DNA from: Tissierellales bacterium
GTDB lineage: Bacteria; Bacillota; Clostridia; Tissierellales; VENL01
Direction of reading: 5' to 3'
DNA length: 41,021 nt
Assembly: GCA_028280805.1 (NCBI GenBank)
Contig: JANQLB010000011.1
Location: 1-41,021, forward strand
The position numbers were made by a program, and so were the translations under genes. The notes under the pieces are model-generated. The model was not told the DNA's origin. It searched no databases and worked only from the letters and a program-made list of their open reading frames with translations. How positions within the stretch are numbered: the first letter of the stretch is position 1; every line of letters starts with the position of its first letter. This document shows, piece by piece, positions 9,441-18,584 of this stretch.

Positions 9441-10604
9441 TCACCTCATAGTTATTTTTCTAATTTCATTAACAGAAATCTTAAGTTTGTCAATTGTATA
9501 ATCAATTTGTTCTTTTGTATTTGAAAAAGAAAAGCTAAATCTTATAGCCCCTTCTATTTCATTATCTGAAAGACCTATTGCTTCTAAAGTTTTACTTTTT
9601 CCCTTAGATTTATTGTTTGATGAGCAGGCTGAACCTGTTGAAACATATATACCGTGTTCCTCTAAATAATGGAGTAATACCTCTCCTTTTATATTAAGAA
9701 AGGAGACGTTCAATATATGAGGTACGCTTTCATTATGTAAATGACTATTAACCTTAATATCATTAATTTCATTTTTTAGCCTGGAAATAAAATAATTTTT
9801 TAGCTCTAGTATATTTTTACTTTCCTGTCTATAATTATTCGAAATAAGTTCTACAGCTTTACCAAATCCTACAATTCCGGGTGTATTTTCAGTTCCTGAT
9901 CTAAGTCCAAATTCCTGATTACCTCCAAAAACAATAGGAGTAAGAATTAATCCCTTTTTTACATATAATCCTCCAATACCTTTTGGTCCATGAATTTTAT
10001 GACCGCTAAATGAAAATGTATCACATTGTATTGATTTTAAATCTAAAGAAATTTTTCCAAGTGCTTGAACCCCATCTACATGAAGTTTAGTAATTTTATT
10101 TTTCTTAGATATAATTTCCCTTATTTTATTAATAGGTTGAATAATTCCTACTTCATTGTTAACTAACATCACAGCTACTAATATAGTTCTATTACTTACA
10201 CTTTCTTCAAGTTGATTCAAATCAACATAACCCCACTCATCTACATCAAGGTATGTGACATCATATCCATTTGTTTCATAACACTTAACTATGTTTAACA
10301 CCGAAGGATGTTCTATCTTTGTTGTAATAATGTGATTTCCTCTTTTGCTAAGTTTTTCAACTATTCCTTGTATAGCCATATTATTACTTTCAGTACCGCT
10401 GGAAGTAAAATATATTTCATTATCTCTAACACCTAAGAAGGTAGAGATAATATTTCTTGCATTTTCAACCTTTTTTTCAGCTTCAAATCCCTTTCTATGT
10501 AGTGAAGAAGGATTACCGTATACTTCATATAACATATAATTTATTTCTTCAACCACTTCTTTTCTAGGTCTTGTAGTAGCACAATTGTCTAAATAAACCT
10601 CCAA
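9441..10604 (-). CDS. Cysteine desulfurase, NifS/IscS family (387 aa)
   Basis: Pyridoxal-phosphate enzyme that takes sulfur from cysteine as a persulfide. It begins with the family signature YLDNCATTRP, contains NEVG near residue 150, the PLP-lysine motif SGHKIHGPKG near residue 203, and the catalytic Cys in GSACSS near residue 326. Position directly before thiI, as in the Bacillus nifZ-thiI pair, suggests that it feeds ThiI for s4U in tRNA rather than general Fe-S assembly; no scaffold gene is adjacent. The start is TTG (complement of 10602-10604) preceded by AAGAGGTGATAA. The gene follows the LUD gene by 14 bases. Confidence 0.92.
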   Translation of the reverse strand: MEVYLDNCATTRPRKEVVEEINYMLYEVYGNPSSLHRKGFEAEKKVENARNIISTFLGVRDNEIYFTSSGTESNNMAIQGIVEKLSKRGNHIITTKIEHPSVLNIVKCYETNGYDVTYLDVDEWGYVDLNQLEESVSNRTILVAVMLVNNEVGIIQPINKIREIISKKNKITKLHVDGVQALGKISLDLKSIQCDTFSFSGHKIHGPKGIGGLYVKKGLILTPIVFGGNQEFGLRSGTENTPGIVGFGKAVELISNNYRQESKNILELKNYFISRLKNEINDIKVNSHLHNESVPHILNVSFLNIKGEVLLHYLEEHGIYVSTGSACSSNNKSKGKSKTLEAIGLSDNEIEGAIRFSFSFSNTKEQIDYTIDKLKISVNEIRKITMR

Positions 10605-10618
10605 ATTATCACCTCTTA

Positions 10619-11197
10619 TTAATATCCCAATTCTTTATTTATTAAGTATATCTTAATATTACTTTGCATAGGATTTCTTTCAATAGTAACTGTAACTCGG
10701 CACATTCTATGAGGTGAATTACAGTCGTTACATTTACCAGTATGCCTGCAAGGAGTATCTAAGTTTAGTCTTTTAGCATTTTGAGGACAAGCAATATCCT
10801 TTATTCTCTTGATAGCATCTTTTTCATCTTTATGAATTTTATTTACACCAGCAATTATAATGATTTTTTCATGTCCATAAAACATAGAAGCAACTCTGTT
10901 TCCTACACCATCTATATTAATTAATTTACCATCTTCAGTTATACTATTTGTACTACAAATATATACATCAGCTCTGCTAGCCTTTTGCCTTTCTTTATTT
11001 TTATCTTTGGAGTCAACGAGCCAATGCCAGTAAATTTTATTACCTCTATTTTTTAGTTCCGTATAAAGCTTTATATCATGAACTGTCATTGAACCGCCAA
11101 TGCCAATATCTTGGTTTATTTGTATATCCTCTAATATCTTTTTCTTTGCTTCATCTACGTTCTCAAAAAATTCTACTTCAAATCCATTATCAGACAA
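10619..11197 (-). CDS. LUD-domain protein (LutC/YkgG-like, DUF162) (192 aa or slightly longer)
   Basis: Single LUD domain, related to LutC/YkgG proteins. The fold is seen in IGIGGSMTVHDI near residue 32, the conserved ADVYICSTNSITEDGKLINIDG region and GVNKI. The C-terminus carries several Cys (CPQNAK, TPCRHTGKCNDC, RMC) that might bind metal. Function in the desulfurase-thiI operon is unknown. The TTG at 11197 has no ribosome-binding site. Family members normally start about 10-12 residues earlier, and the open frame extends upstream to a stop at 11237-11239 with GGGGG at 11240-11244. The only plausible codon near that site is ATA at 11230, so the true start may be non-canonical. Confidence 0.85.
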   Translation of the reverse strand: MSDNGFEVEFFENVDEAKKKILEDIQINQDIGIGGSMTVHDIKLYTELKNRGNKIYWHWLVDSKDKNKERQKASRADVYICSTNSITEDGKLINIDGVGNRVASMFYGHEKIIIIAGVNKIHKDEKDAIKRIKDIACPQNAKRLNLDTPCRHTGKCNDCNSPHRMCRVTVTIERNPMQSNIKIYLINKELGY

Positions 11198-11263
11198 ATT
11201 TTTAATTGTATTTTTAAGTAAACTATCTATATTATTCTACCCCCTTTAAATTCTATATATATG

Positions 11264-11290
11264 ATTATATACAAAAAACTCATTTGTTAA
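11264..11290 (-). promoter_or_regulatory. Candidate promoter of the LUD-desulfurase-thiI operon
   Basis: On the minus strand TATAAT (11264-11269) is preceded after 15 or 16 bases by TTAACA/TTTAAC near 11285-11291. The -10 is perfect, the -35 weak. Confidence 0.4.
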
Positions 11291-11489
11291 AAGCAATTTA
11301 GTTATATATTAACAGAGACAATCTATGTAGTTAATATAAATTTTATGATAAAATCAACTTATCATTTTAAGTATAATAAAAAAGTGTGATTTTTAAAAGA
11401 AATTACTTTATGCAATGTTTCTTCTGTTAGCTGTAAGCTGTTAATTATTAACCAAAGTAGTGATAAAAATATTGGAACAGGTGATGAAT

Positions 11490-12506
11490 TTGTCTAAAAT
11501 ACCTAAGCATCTAAGGGAAAAAATTGATTCCATACCTTTAAAACCAGGTGTCTATAAGATGAAGGACATCGAAGGTAATATTATATATGTAGGTAAGAGC
11601 AAGACATTAAAATCTAGAGTCAAATCATACTTCTATACTAATCATGAGTGGAGGAAATTAAAATTACTGGTATTTCATATACATGATATAGATTATATTG
11701 TAACAGATACACATTTGGAAGCACTGATACTAGAATGTACCTTAATAAAGAAATTGAAGCCTATATATAACAGTCAGTTTAAAAATCATAAAAAATATAT
11801 GTATTTGAAAATCAATGATTTTAATAAATTTAAGCCTATATGGATGGTAGAGGAAAGGGAAGATGCAAACTGTTTTGGTCCCTATAGAAGCAAGGGAATA
11901 CTTGAGGAAGTAATAAAATTCTTCCAAAAAATATACCCAATAACGAAATGTGAAGGTATTTATAAATTTACCTATAAAATCTTTCCTGAAAACATAAAGG
12001 AAGATACGTTTGAAAAAAACAAAGAAAGCTTGATTGAGATTTTTTCCATCAGGCAGTGTATGGAGAAATTTTTATTACAGATCGAAACGAAAATGATGGA
12101 TGCTGCTGGAAACTGCCAATTTGAAACAGCTTCTATCTATAGGGATATGCAAGGATATATGAAATATCTATATAATACTAAATCTAGTGAAGCAAATGAT
12201 TTTGAAGGAAGAAAAATTTTAATGGGTGAAAAGATAGATGATGGATACAAGATTTTTTTTATTTCTAATGGAAGTATTATATTAAAAAGAAAATATAAGT
12301 ACCTTTTAAGTGATGAGTTAGAAGGATTTTTAGCAGATGCTAATGAGTTAGAAGGCAGGCTATTAGATATGAAAAATGAAAAGAGGGCTCTGGATTTTAA
12401 ATCTATTGTATATGGTGAGATTAAAGACCAAGAATCAAAAACAGTTGTTTTTTTAGAAGATGAAAACTATTTAAAGTTATTTATTGATAAACTTCAAAGG
12501 CTATAG
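11490..12506 (+). CDS. UvrC/Cho-like GIY-YIG protein with UVR motif (about 338 aa)
   Basis: Resembles only the N-terminal half of UvrC. The GIY-YIG nuclease domain covers about residues 10-95 and keeps the important positions: the first Tyr in KPGVYKMKD, IIYVGKSKTLKSRV with its Arg, the metal-binding Glu in HLEALILE, and the Asn in PIYNSQF. A UVR-type helical hairpin (MMDAAGNCQFETASIYRDM) follows near residue 210. The UvrC C-terminal RNase H-like nuclease, helix-hairpin-helix and iron-sulfur Cys cluster are missing. It may be a Cho-like accessory excision nuclease. The frame is open from GTG 11460, and ATG 11484 is possible, but AGGTGAT sits at normal spacing before TTG 11490, which I prefer. 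Confidence 0.8.
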   Translation: MSKIPKHLREKIDSIPLKPGVYKMKDIEGNIIYVGKSKTLKSRVKSYFYTNHEWRKLKLLVFHIHDIDYIVTDTHLEALILECTLIKKLKPIYNSQFKNHKKYMYLKINDFNKFKPIWMVEEREDANCFGPYRSKGILEEVIKFFQKIYPITKCEGIYKFTYKIFPENIKEDTFEKNKESLIEIFSIRQCMEKFLLQIETKMMDAAGNCQFETASIYRDMQGYMKYLYNTKSSEANDFEGRKILMGEKIDDGYKIFFISNGSIILKRKYKYLLSDELEGFLADANELEGRLLDMKNEKRALDFKSIVYGEIKDQESKTVVFLEDENYLKLFIDKLQRL

Positions 12507-12633
12507 CTTTAATAAATATCACTGTAGAGCATATATTTAATTACACTATTATTAATAATTAAACTACTTGTAGTGTGTTAATTCTGTTTTTGTGTTAAAA
12601 TTATAAAAGGATTATCTGATAGGAGGTTTTTTT

Positions 12634-13626
12634 ATGAAAAATAAAGTAGGAGTAATATTTACCGGAGGTACAATCTCTATGAAGATTGACCCAAACATAA
12701 ATGCAGCAATACCAGCTTTAACAAGTGAAGAAATAATGTCAATGGTAACTAATATAGAAAGATTTACAAGCATTGAAATAATAAATTTTGATAAATTGCC
12801 CGGACCTCAAATGACTCCAGAAAAGATGATAGAACTTTCTAAACTTGTAAAAGCAACAGCTAACAGAAACGATATAACTGGTGTAGTAGTAACCCACGGT
12901 ACAGATACCCTTGAAGAAACTGCTTATTTATTAGACTTAGTCATTAATAACGAAAAACCTATAATAGTTGTTGGTGCTATGCGTAATAGTTCTGAGCTTG
13001 GATATGATGGTCCAAGTAACCTTTCAGCAGCCATATCGACAGCTATCTCTCCACAGGCAAGAAATAAAGGAGTTCTAGTGGTTATGAATAATGAAGTTAA
13101 TGCTGCTTCAGAAGTTACTAAAACTAATACACTTTCTCTTGATACATTTAAATCACTACAATTTGGACCTTTAGGCGTAGTGGATAATAATGAGGTGATT
13201 TTCTATAGAAATATTACGAGCCGTCAACACATTATTACTGATAGAATTGAATCTAAAGTTGCCTTAATTAAATGTTGCAGTGGAATGGATTCAGACTTTA
13301 TCTATTTCTGCATTGAAAAAGAATATAAAGGTATAGTTATTGAGGCTTTTGGGCGTGGCAACGTTCCACTCCTGATGATAGATGGAATTAAAAGAGCTAT
13401 AGAACATAAAATTCCTGTTGTTGTTGTTTCTAGATGTCCAATCGGTAGAGTTCTAGATTCTTATGGTTATCCCGGAGCAGGTAAAGCTCTAAAAAATCTA
13501 GGAGTAGTTTTTGGAGGAGACCTTCCCGGTCAAAAAGCAAGAATTAAGCTTATGCTTGCTCTATGTGTAACTAAAAATATAGATGAAATTATCGAAATCT
13601 TTGAAAAAGGTAAATACTTAAAATAA
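12634..13626 (+). CDS. L-asparaginase, type I/II family (330 aa)
   Basis: Hydrolyses asparagine to aspartate and ammonia. Both active-site regions are present: TGGTIS at residue 10 with the nucleophilic Thr, and VVTHGTDTLEETAY near residue 88 with the Thr-Asp pair. The C-terminal small domain (VIEAFGRGNVP, then SRCPIGRV) matches the family, and length is normal. No signal peptide is seen, so the enzyme is probably cytoplasmic. The ATG follows AGGAGG. It is monocistronic. Confidence 0.92.
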   Translation: MKNKVGVIFTGGTISMKIDPNINAAIPALTSEEIMSMVTNIERFTSIEIINFDKLPGPQMTPEKMIELSKLVKATANRNDITGVVVTHGTDTLEETAYLLDLVINNEKPIIVVGAMRNSSELGYDGPSNLSAAISTAISPQARNKGVLVVMNNEVNAASEVTKTNTLSLDTFKSLQFGPLGVVDNNEVIFYRNITSRQHIITDRIESKVALIKCCSGMDSDFIYFCIEKEYKGIVIEAFGRGNVPLLMIDGIKRAIEHKIPVVVVSRCPIGRVLDSYGYPGAGKALKNLGVVFGGDLPGQKARIKLMLALCVTKNIDEIIEIFEKGKYLK

Positions 13627-13651
13627 TAATATAAAGTATAACCACATAAGT

Positions 13652-13715
13652 CTTCTTACTCCAGTATGACTAAAAAATCAGATAATTAAATTGTATAGCC
13701 AGACTGGAGTAGAAG
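13652..13715. terminator. Long inverted repeat between convergent genes
   Basis: CTTCTTACTCCAGT (13652-13665) pairs with ACTGGAGTAGAAG (13703-13715) with one bulged base, enclosing a 37-base AT-rich loop. It lies between the asparaginase gene and the convergent Asp-box gene. No T-run follows on either side, so stop or transcript-stabilising function is inferred from position. Confidence 0.5.
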
Positions 13716-13728
13716 GAAAACTACTAAC

Positions 13729-15144
13729 TTAAAATAACCCTCTCCTCCTCCTGGTGAGATAACTTTCTATTTGTTCAATGCGTTTACTAAGTTTCTTAAT
13801 TTCCTCTTCATAGCTAGTATCTTGAGGTGTTATTGATTTTTTTAAATCTTTGTGAACGTTTTGCAAATCATAAATATAGTGATTAATTTCCTTTATGTCA
13901 TTGTGAATTTTTTCAATATCTCTTCTTAAATCTTCTATAGAATTTAACGTTTTTTCACTTTTTTTTTCAATAGTTTTAGTATCACTTGAAATGTTTTTTT
14001 TCGATGTATAAAAAGTGCTGTAAATATCGTCTAAATCTTCTTTTCTGTATTCTACTTCTTTGAATTGAGGTTCATTTTTTTGCCTAGTAGAATCTTCTTT
14101 TTTTTTGATTGGAATTTTAGTTGTATTACTTAAATTGCCAAAACCTAAAAAAGTAATATCAGGGTACTGTTTACCAAATGAGTAGTTAAGATTGTATGCT
14201 GTTTTAACTTTAGTTTCATTTGATGAAAATTTATATCTACTAAATATATTACTCTTTGATTCGTTCCATAAATAGGGTTCACTCCAATGTTTACCATTGT
14301 CTTCTGAAAAAGCACTTATAACGCTATCATGCTCAATCCAAATATTCCATAGTTTATCCCTATGCTTTATCAGGGTTGGATGAGAACAATTTGAAGGATT
14401 TGATAAAATATGACTATATATTAAATCAACTTTTTCTTTATGAAATCCAAGCATTTCATATTTAATAACATAATTCCCCTCAAACTCTTCACTGTAAGTT
14501 ATATGTAAATCATCGTCAATAACTAACATATCTAAATATAGTTTTTTGTTTGATTGTGATGTAAGCTGAATTCCATTACTCCATATACTTTGAGCTAAGT
14601 TTAACTTTTTTATAAATACCTGCTCTACTCCTCTTACCAAATCGTAATAACCAAGTATCATTTCGTCCTTTATATTAATTACTTCAAAAGGATTTAGAAT
14701 ATCATAGATACTAATATTACCAATTTCTTTTACAGTCCATTTGTTCATTCTTTTCTCACAATGATACTTTTTAAACTGACCTCTATCAGAATTATCAGGT
14801 ACACAATAAAACATATGTATATCTTCATAATCATCAATAATACGTAGATTATAAACTTTAGTTTGTATGTTAGGTTTTATTGTCTTTAACTCTTTCATAC
14901 CATTACTAAAAGATACCATCTTAATGTCACCCTCAGAGTCTTGGTAAACCAAATATACATCATCATATTGATTTACTATAGAATAAAATTCATCTTTACA
15001 GTTATTTGTTATAATACTTTTTTCTACATTACCCATAAGTTTATCAAAGTAAATTAAAGTAATCTCTTTATTATCTAACAAAAAATTGTATAGATTGCCC
15101 ATGCTGTCCATAACTATACTGCTATTCTGGTTTGAAAACGCCAT
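13729..15144 (-). CDS. Asp-box (beta-propeller-like) protein with C-terminal coiled coil (471 aa)
   Basis: I do not recognise a named family. About the first 330 residues consist of short beta-rich repeats, including one clear Asp-box, SEDNGKHW near residue 280, of the kind found in sialidase-type beta-propellers. A low-complexity basic linker (IPIKKKEDSTRQK) follows, then a strong heptad coiled coil from about residue 385 to 465, and the chain ends in RRRRGLF. There is no signal peptide or membrane segment. The ATG has AGGAGATG upstream. It is divergent from the Cys-rich gene at 15340. This architecture could suit a spore-surface or scaffold protein, but that is inference only. Confidence 0.75.
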   Translation of the reverse strand: MAFSNQNSSIVMDSMGNLYNFLLDNKEITLIYFDKLMGNVEKSIITNNCKDEFYSIVNQYDDVYLVYQDSEGDIKMVSFSNGMKELKTIKPNIQTKVYNLRIIDDYEDIHMFYCVPDNSDRGQFKKYHCEKRMNKWTVKEIGNISIYDILNPFEVINIKDEMILGYYDLVRGVEQVFIKKLNLAQSIWSNGIQLTSQSNKKLYLDMLVIDDDLHITYSEEFEGNYVIKYEMLGFHKEKVDLIYSHILSNPSNCSHPTLIKHRDKLWNIWIEHDSVISAFSEDNGKHWSEPYLWNESKSNIFSRYKFSSNETKVKTAYNLNYSFGKQYPDITFLGFGNLSNTTKIPIKKKEDSTRQKNEPQFKEVEYRKEDLDDIYSTFYTSKKNISSDTKTIEKKSEKTLNSIEDLRRDIEKIHNDIKEINHYIYDLQNVHKDLKKSITPQDTSYEEEIKKLSKRIEQIESYLTRRRRGLF

Positions 15145-15339
15145 AATATCATCTCCTAAACTAATCGTACTTTTTTAATGTCCATATAGTACTAATAGCT
15201 ATAAACATTTTATTCTTAATAGAATTATATTTAGTTATAAATCAAAATATTACTCACTAGCAAAATTGTAGCATTATAAGACATTAAGAATATATTAGTA
15301 TTAGGAGCTATATTAAAATAAATAAAAGGAGGCAATGAA

Positions 15340-16305
15340 ATGAATTGTAAAGACCAAGATCAAATTAGCTTAACATTACCTGAGAGATGCTGCACTGGTA
15401 ATACCGGATGTGAATTTGACGGCTCTCTAAGAAAAGTTAAATCTGAACCTATATATGTACAAAAAGTGTATGATGCTGCTTTATTTAATTTACAAGGGTT
15501 AAGAACTGTAGCAAAATTTCCTTTTTCCCCATCTCTTGGAAAAGGTGCAAGAATCACAAGAGTATTAGCTATAAGATGTAGGAGATTCTTTAATCCTGAT
15601 GATATTGATGATGATAGAAATTTAATAGCTCACCCTCATACAGAAATATCTGGTGGTAAATTTGTTAGAAAGAATTGCAAAGATGATATTGAAGCAATCG
15701 GACCAGACGGGTTTAGAAGCCAAAAACTAGTTTTTGCTGATACCTCTGATTGTGATAAAAAACGTAGAGGAACACCTATATTCGGAACTCAAAATATTAA
15801 AATTACAGGTAACGTAATAGTTGAGATTGATGTGTTGTTTAGTGACGATTGTGACAAAGAATGTAAAGAAACATTGAGAGCTAATATACCAGTTGCACGT
15901 CAATGTGATCCTTTATTGCTTACAAATTTCTTTGAGTTATGTCTACCTTCAGTATTTAATAGTGCATTTTTACCACGCTTTACTGAATTCTGCAATATAG
16001 GCTGCGAATCAAGATTAGCAACAAGTAATATTAGAAGAGATTTAATTGTAAGTCCTTCAGGTGAAGTATTTGCAAACTTAATAATAGCATTGTGTGTAAC
16101 ATGTGAGAAGAAAATTGTAGTTCCTGTTCAGCTTTGTGTTTTATCAACAGGATTCCCAGTATTATCAGCCGATATTTCTCCAATTTGCTCTACATTCCCT
16201 ACATTATTCCCTGAGCAGATTGATGAACCAAGAAATAATCCATGCTGCGATACATCAGATAATAAAAGCGTAGAATGTGAAATTATCGAAGAAATTAAAA
16301 TGTAA
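15340..16305 (+). CDS. Cysteine-rich protein, possible spore coat/exosporium component (321 aa)
   Basis: The 321 residues include 20 cysteines spread over the whole chain, with several close pairs (CC at 17-18, CxxxC, CxxC and CC near the C-terminus). There is no signal peptide. The N-terminal EPIYVQKVYDAALFNLQGL segment and beta-rich pattern recall clostridial proteins often found in spore layers, where disulfide cross-linking is common; this is recollection and inference. AAAGGAGG lies at normal distance before the ATG. It is single, divergent from the Asp-box gene, and ends at a strong bidirectional terminator. Confidence 0.75.
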   Translation: MNCKDQDQISLTLPERCCTGNTGCEFDGSLRKVKSEPIYVQKVYDAALFNLQGLRTVAKFPFSPSLGKGARITRVLAIRCRRFFNPDDIDDDRNLIAHPHTEISGGKFVRKNCKDDIEAIGPDGFRSQKLVFADTSDCDKKRRGTPIFGTQNIKITGNVIVEIDVLFSDDCDKECKETLRANIPVARQCDPLLLTNFFELCLPSVFNSAFLPRFTEFCNIGCESRLATSNIRRDLIVSPSGEVFANLIIALCVTCEKKIVVPVQLCVLSTGFPVLSADISPICSTFPTLFPEQIDEPRNNPCCDTSDNKSVECEIIEEIKM

Positions 16306-16313
16306 CTACCTAA

Positions 16314-16346
16314 AACAACTCAAGTTTATAAACTTGAGTTGTTTTT
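16314..16346. terminator. Strong bidirectional terminator
   Basis: A perfect 30-base palindrome (two 15-base arms, 16314-16343) is followed by T residues to 16346 on the plus strand and by four T on the minus strand. It ends the Cys-rich gene and directly abuts the stop of the HD-GYP gene at 16347. Confidence 0.88.
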
Positions 16347-17399
16347 CTAACTTATTACATCAATTATTTTTATTTTTTTATTCTTTAATAAATCTATAAA
16401 CTCATCATTTACTCTAACTACCGGTCTAGTAGGTCTATGTTTATTAAGCATAATTATTTTTCCTAAGTCTCCGGTGTTAAGCTTAACGGTATTTCCTACG
16501 TAAAACGTTGCAATATTGTCTAGGAAAATTCTTGAAATTTTAGGGTTTAGAGTACGAAAACTGCTCCTTTCAATATATTCTGCAGCTTCAAAGGCAGAAA
16601 CTTTTTTCTTATATGGTTTATCAGTAGTCATAGCATTAAACACATCACATATTGCTATGATTTTTGCAAACTCGTGTATTTTGAATGATTTTAAACCTTG
16701 CGGATAGCCACTGCCATCTTCTCTTTCATGGTGCTGTAATGCTGATAAAGCCACATTTTTGTTCATACCAATAGTTTCATTTAATAAGTTGTATCCATAT
16801 ACTGTATGTTTCTTTATTATCTCAAACTCTCTTTTAGTTAGCTTACCGGGTTTATTAATAATATGTTGAGCTATTTTTAACTTTCCAATATCGTGAAAAA
16901 GTCCAGCGTATGCTAATTGTTTTATCTCACTTTGAGAATAATTAAGCCAGTTTCCTATCATTGCAGCAAGCATAGATACCTTAACTGAATGTTCAAATGT
17001 ATAATCATCATCCTTACTTAATTGTCTTAATTTACCTAAAATGTTGTTGCTATTAGTAACTTCATCGATTAAGTTATCCATGGTATCACTTATCTCAGTT
17101 ATAATAAGTTTTTTACCCATCTTCACCCCGTTTAGCAAATTTTTTGTCTTATTTGAAAATTCTTTGTGGTAAATTTGAATTTCTTTATCTTCAGAAACAA
17201 TCTCTTGTTTATCATTATCTGTATTTTCTGCTAACTTAGCAACATGAATGTATTTTGTCCCAAGATTCTTAATTCTAGAGATAATTCTGGTACTTAACAC
17301 TATTCCAGATGTAGCAAATATAGTACCTGTTCTTCCATCTTCAACATCTTTATTTAATATCATACCAGGTTTTGCATCACTAATATCAATTAAAGGCAC
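16347..17399 (-). CDS. HD-GYP domain protein, probable cyclic-di-GMP phosphodiesterase (350 aa)
   Basis: The N-terminal 120 residues carry a short regulatory region of unknown ligand (LIDISDAKPGMILNKDV). The HD-GYP domain follows, with the catalytic HDIGK near residue 169, the HHEREDGSGYPQGL signature near residue 223 and ICDVFNAMTTDKPY. All hallmark residues for hydrolysis of cyclic di-GMP are present. No membrane segment is visible, so it is probably cytosolic. The frame also opens with TTG at 17402, but AGAGGTG is only two bases from it and five from the GTG at 17399, so GTG is the better start. It appears monocistronic. Confidence 0.88.
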   Translation of the reverse strand: MPLIDISDAKPGMILNKDVEDGRTGTIFATSGIVLSTRIISRIKNLGTKYIHVAKLAENTDNDKQEIVSEDKEIQIYHKEFSNKTKNLLNGVKMGKKLIITEISDTMDNLIDEVTNSNNILGKLRQLSKDDDYTFEHSVKVSMLAAMIGNWLNYSQSEIKQLAYAGLFHDIGKLKIAQHIINKPGKLTKREFEIIKKHTVYGYNLLNETIGMNKNVALSALQHHEREDGSGYPQGLKSFKIHEFAKIIAICDVFNAMTTDKPYKKKVSAFEAAEYIERSSFRTLNPKISRIFLDNIATFYVGNTVKLNTGDLGKIIMLNKHRPTRPVVRVNDEFIDLLKNKKIKIIDVIS

Positions 17400-17524
17400 C
17401 AAATCACCTCTTTCAGATAGTTATAATATCACATTGAATTGACAAAATGTAATTAATACCTACATGATAACTTCAATTTTAAAAAATAATATCCTTCCCA
17501 CTATAAAAAAATAGGACTAAAGTA

Positions 17525-17995
17525 TTAATTTAACCTACTATTTGAATTCTGGTTAGTTTGTATTTTCATTTGTTTTGATACAATTATTGTTAAAATTACT
17601 GCAAGAGGTATTCTTATACCTAATAAAAGCCACCCATTAGCTCCTATACTGACAAAAATAAGAGTATCTTCTATAACAGAATGACATGTTACTAAAAATA
17701 TCATTAGTAAGTATAAATCTCTTTTGCTTAAACCTCCATCCTTAGCACTTTTAATAATGACTCCTGCTCCATATGCAAGCCCTAAAGTAAGACCTACTAA
17801 TAATGGAAATGAGGATTCCTTAGACAGACCTAAAAACTTCATAACCGGTTTAAAAATATTTGATATTATATCTAAAATCTTTAACTCTTTTAATATTTCC
17901 ATTGCAAACATAAGAGGTATTACAACTATAGCAATAGTTTTTATTGTATCAATACTATTAAAAAAACCTTCTTTAATAATTAAATTAATGTCCAT
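17525..17995 (-). CDS. Gate (nucleoside recognition) domain membrane protein (156 aa)
   Basis: Small integral membrane protein with four to five hydrophobic helices of the nucleoside-recognition/Gate family. It contains GLAYGAGVIIKSAKDGGLS near residue 75 and CHSVIEDTLIF near residue 105, polar motifs embedded in helices. The family includes the SpmA/SpmB spore maturation proteins and domains in nucleoside and iron transporters, but this pair does not closely match SpmA or SpmB as I recall them. It is transcribed after its larger partner (13-base gap). AGAGGAGG precedes the ATG. The two probably form one hetero-oligomeric membrane complex. Confidence 0.8.
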   Translation of the reverse strand: MDINLIIKEGFFNSIDTIKTIAIVVIPLMFAMEILKELKILDIISNIFKPVMKFLGLSKESSFPLLVGLTLGLAYGAGVIIKSAKDGGLSKRDLYLLMIFLVTCHSVIEDTLIFVSIGANGWLLLGIRIPLAVILTIIVSKQMKIQTNQNSNSRLN

Positions 17996-18008
17996 ATTAT
18001 TTCCTCCT

Positions 18009-18584
18009 CTACAATACTAAATTTAATACTATTCCTGAAATTATAGCTAATGTAAATCTTATCAATACTACAATTACAGCACTTAAACCTGTCTTTTTTG
18101 CAACAGCTGTTTCCATAAAAAGACTATGGGAAAAAGACAGCATAACTGCTATTATGGTAATTTGTTTAGATGTTAATGCTATATTAGCAATTGCAGTCAT
18201 TGCAGCAAATAGGTTAATTGTGTTACCTAAAACTAAGACTATAGCTGCCTCTCCCGGCAGTCCCAAATACTGCATTACAGGAGAAAATAAATTAGATATT
18301 AAATTAAGTATAGAAGCATGGTCTAAAATTGTTATTATAAACTGAACAGGTATAACTATTTTACCTAGCATCCATAAGGTCTTTAGACCGCTTGCACCGC
18401 CGTTTATCAATGTATTAGTAACTCTGTTCTTTCTTCCTTTCTGAATTAATCTATCAGCTTTTTTATATAATTCTGTTGTTTTAAATTTTTCTTCAATAGG
18501 TTGTATTATTTTATTATATAGATTTTTCTTAATTTGTTTTTTATTTTTATTATCTGATTTGCTATTAACACAGCTTGGGTGCAT
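18009..18584 (-). CDS. Gate (nucleoside recognition) domain membrane protein, partner (191 aa)
   Basis: First gene of the two-gene unit. A basic, soluble N-terminus of about 60 residues (many Lys, NKKQIKKNLYNKI) precedes four to five helices; FSHSLFMETAVAKKTG near residue 150 is the counterpart of the HSVIED motif in the partner. The start ATG at 18584 has a moderate ribosome-binding site (AAGGGATGG). Substrate and role are unknown. Presence of two half-size Gate proteins side by side is typical of this family in Firmicutes. Confidence 0.8.
   Translation of the reverse strand: MHPSCVNSKSDNKNKKQIKKNLYNKIIQPIEEKFKTTELYKKADRLIQKGRKNRVTNTLINGGASGLKTLWMLGKIVIPVQFIITILDHASILNLISNLFSPVMQYLGLPGEAAIVLVLGNTINLFAAMTAIANIALTSKQITIIAVMLSFSHSLFMETAVAKKTGLSAVIVVLIRFTLAIISGIVLNLVL

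Noticed and set aside
17724..18345. Plus-strand frames of 98 and 63 codons opposite the Gate-domain genes
   Set aside because: They are antisense shadows of well-supported membrane protein genes and have no ribosome-binding sites or family resemblance.
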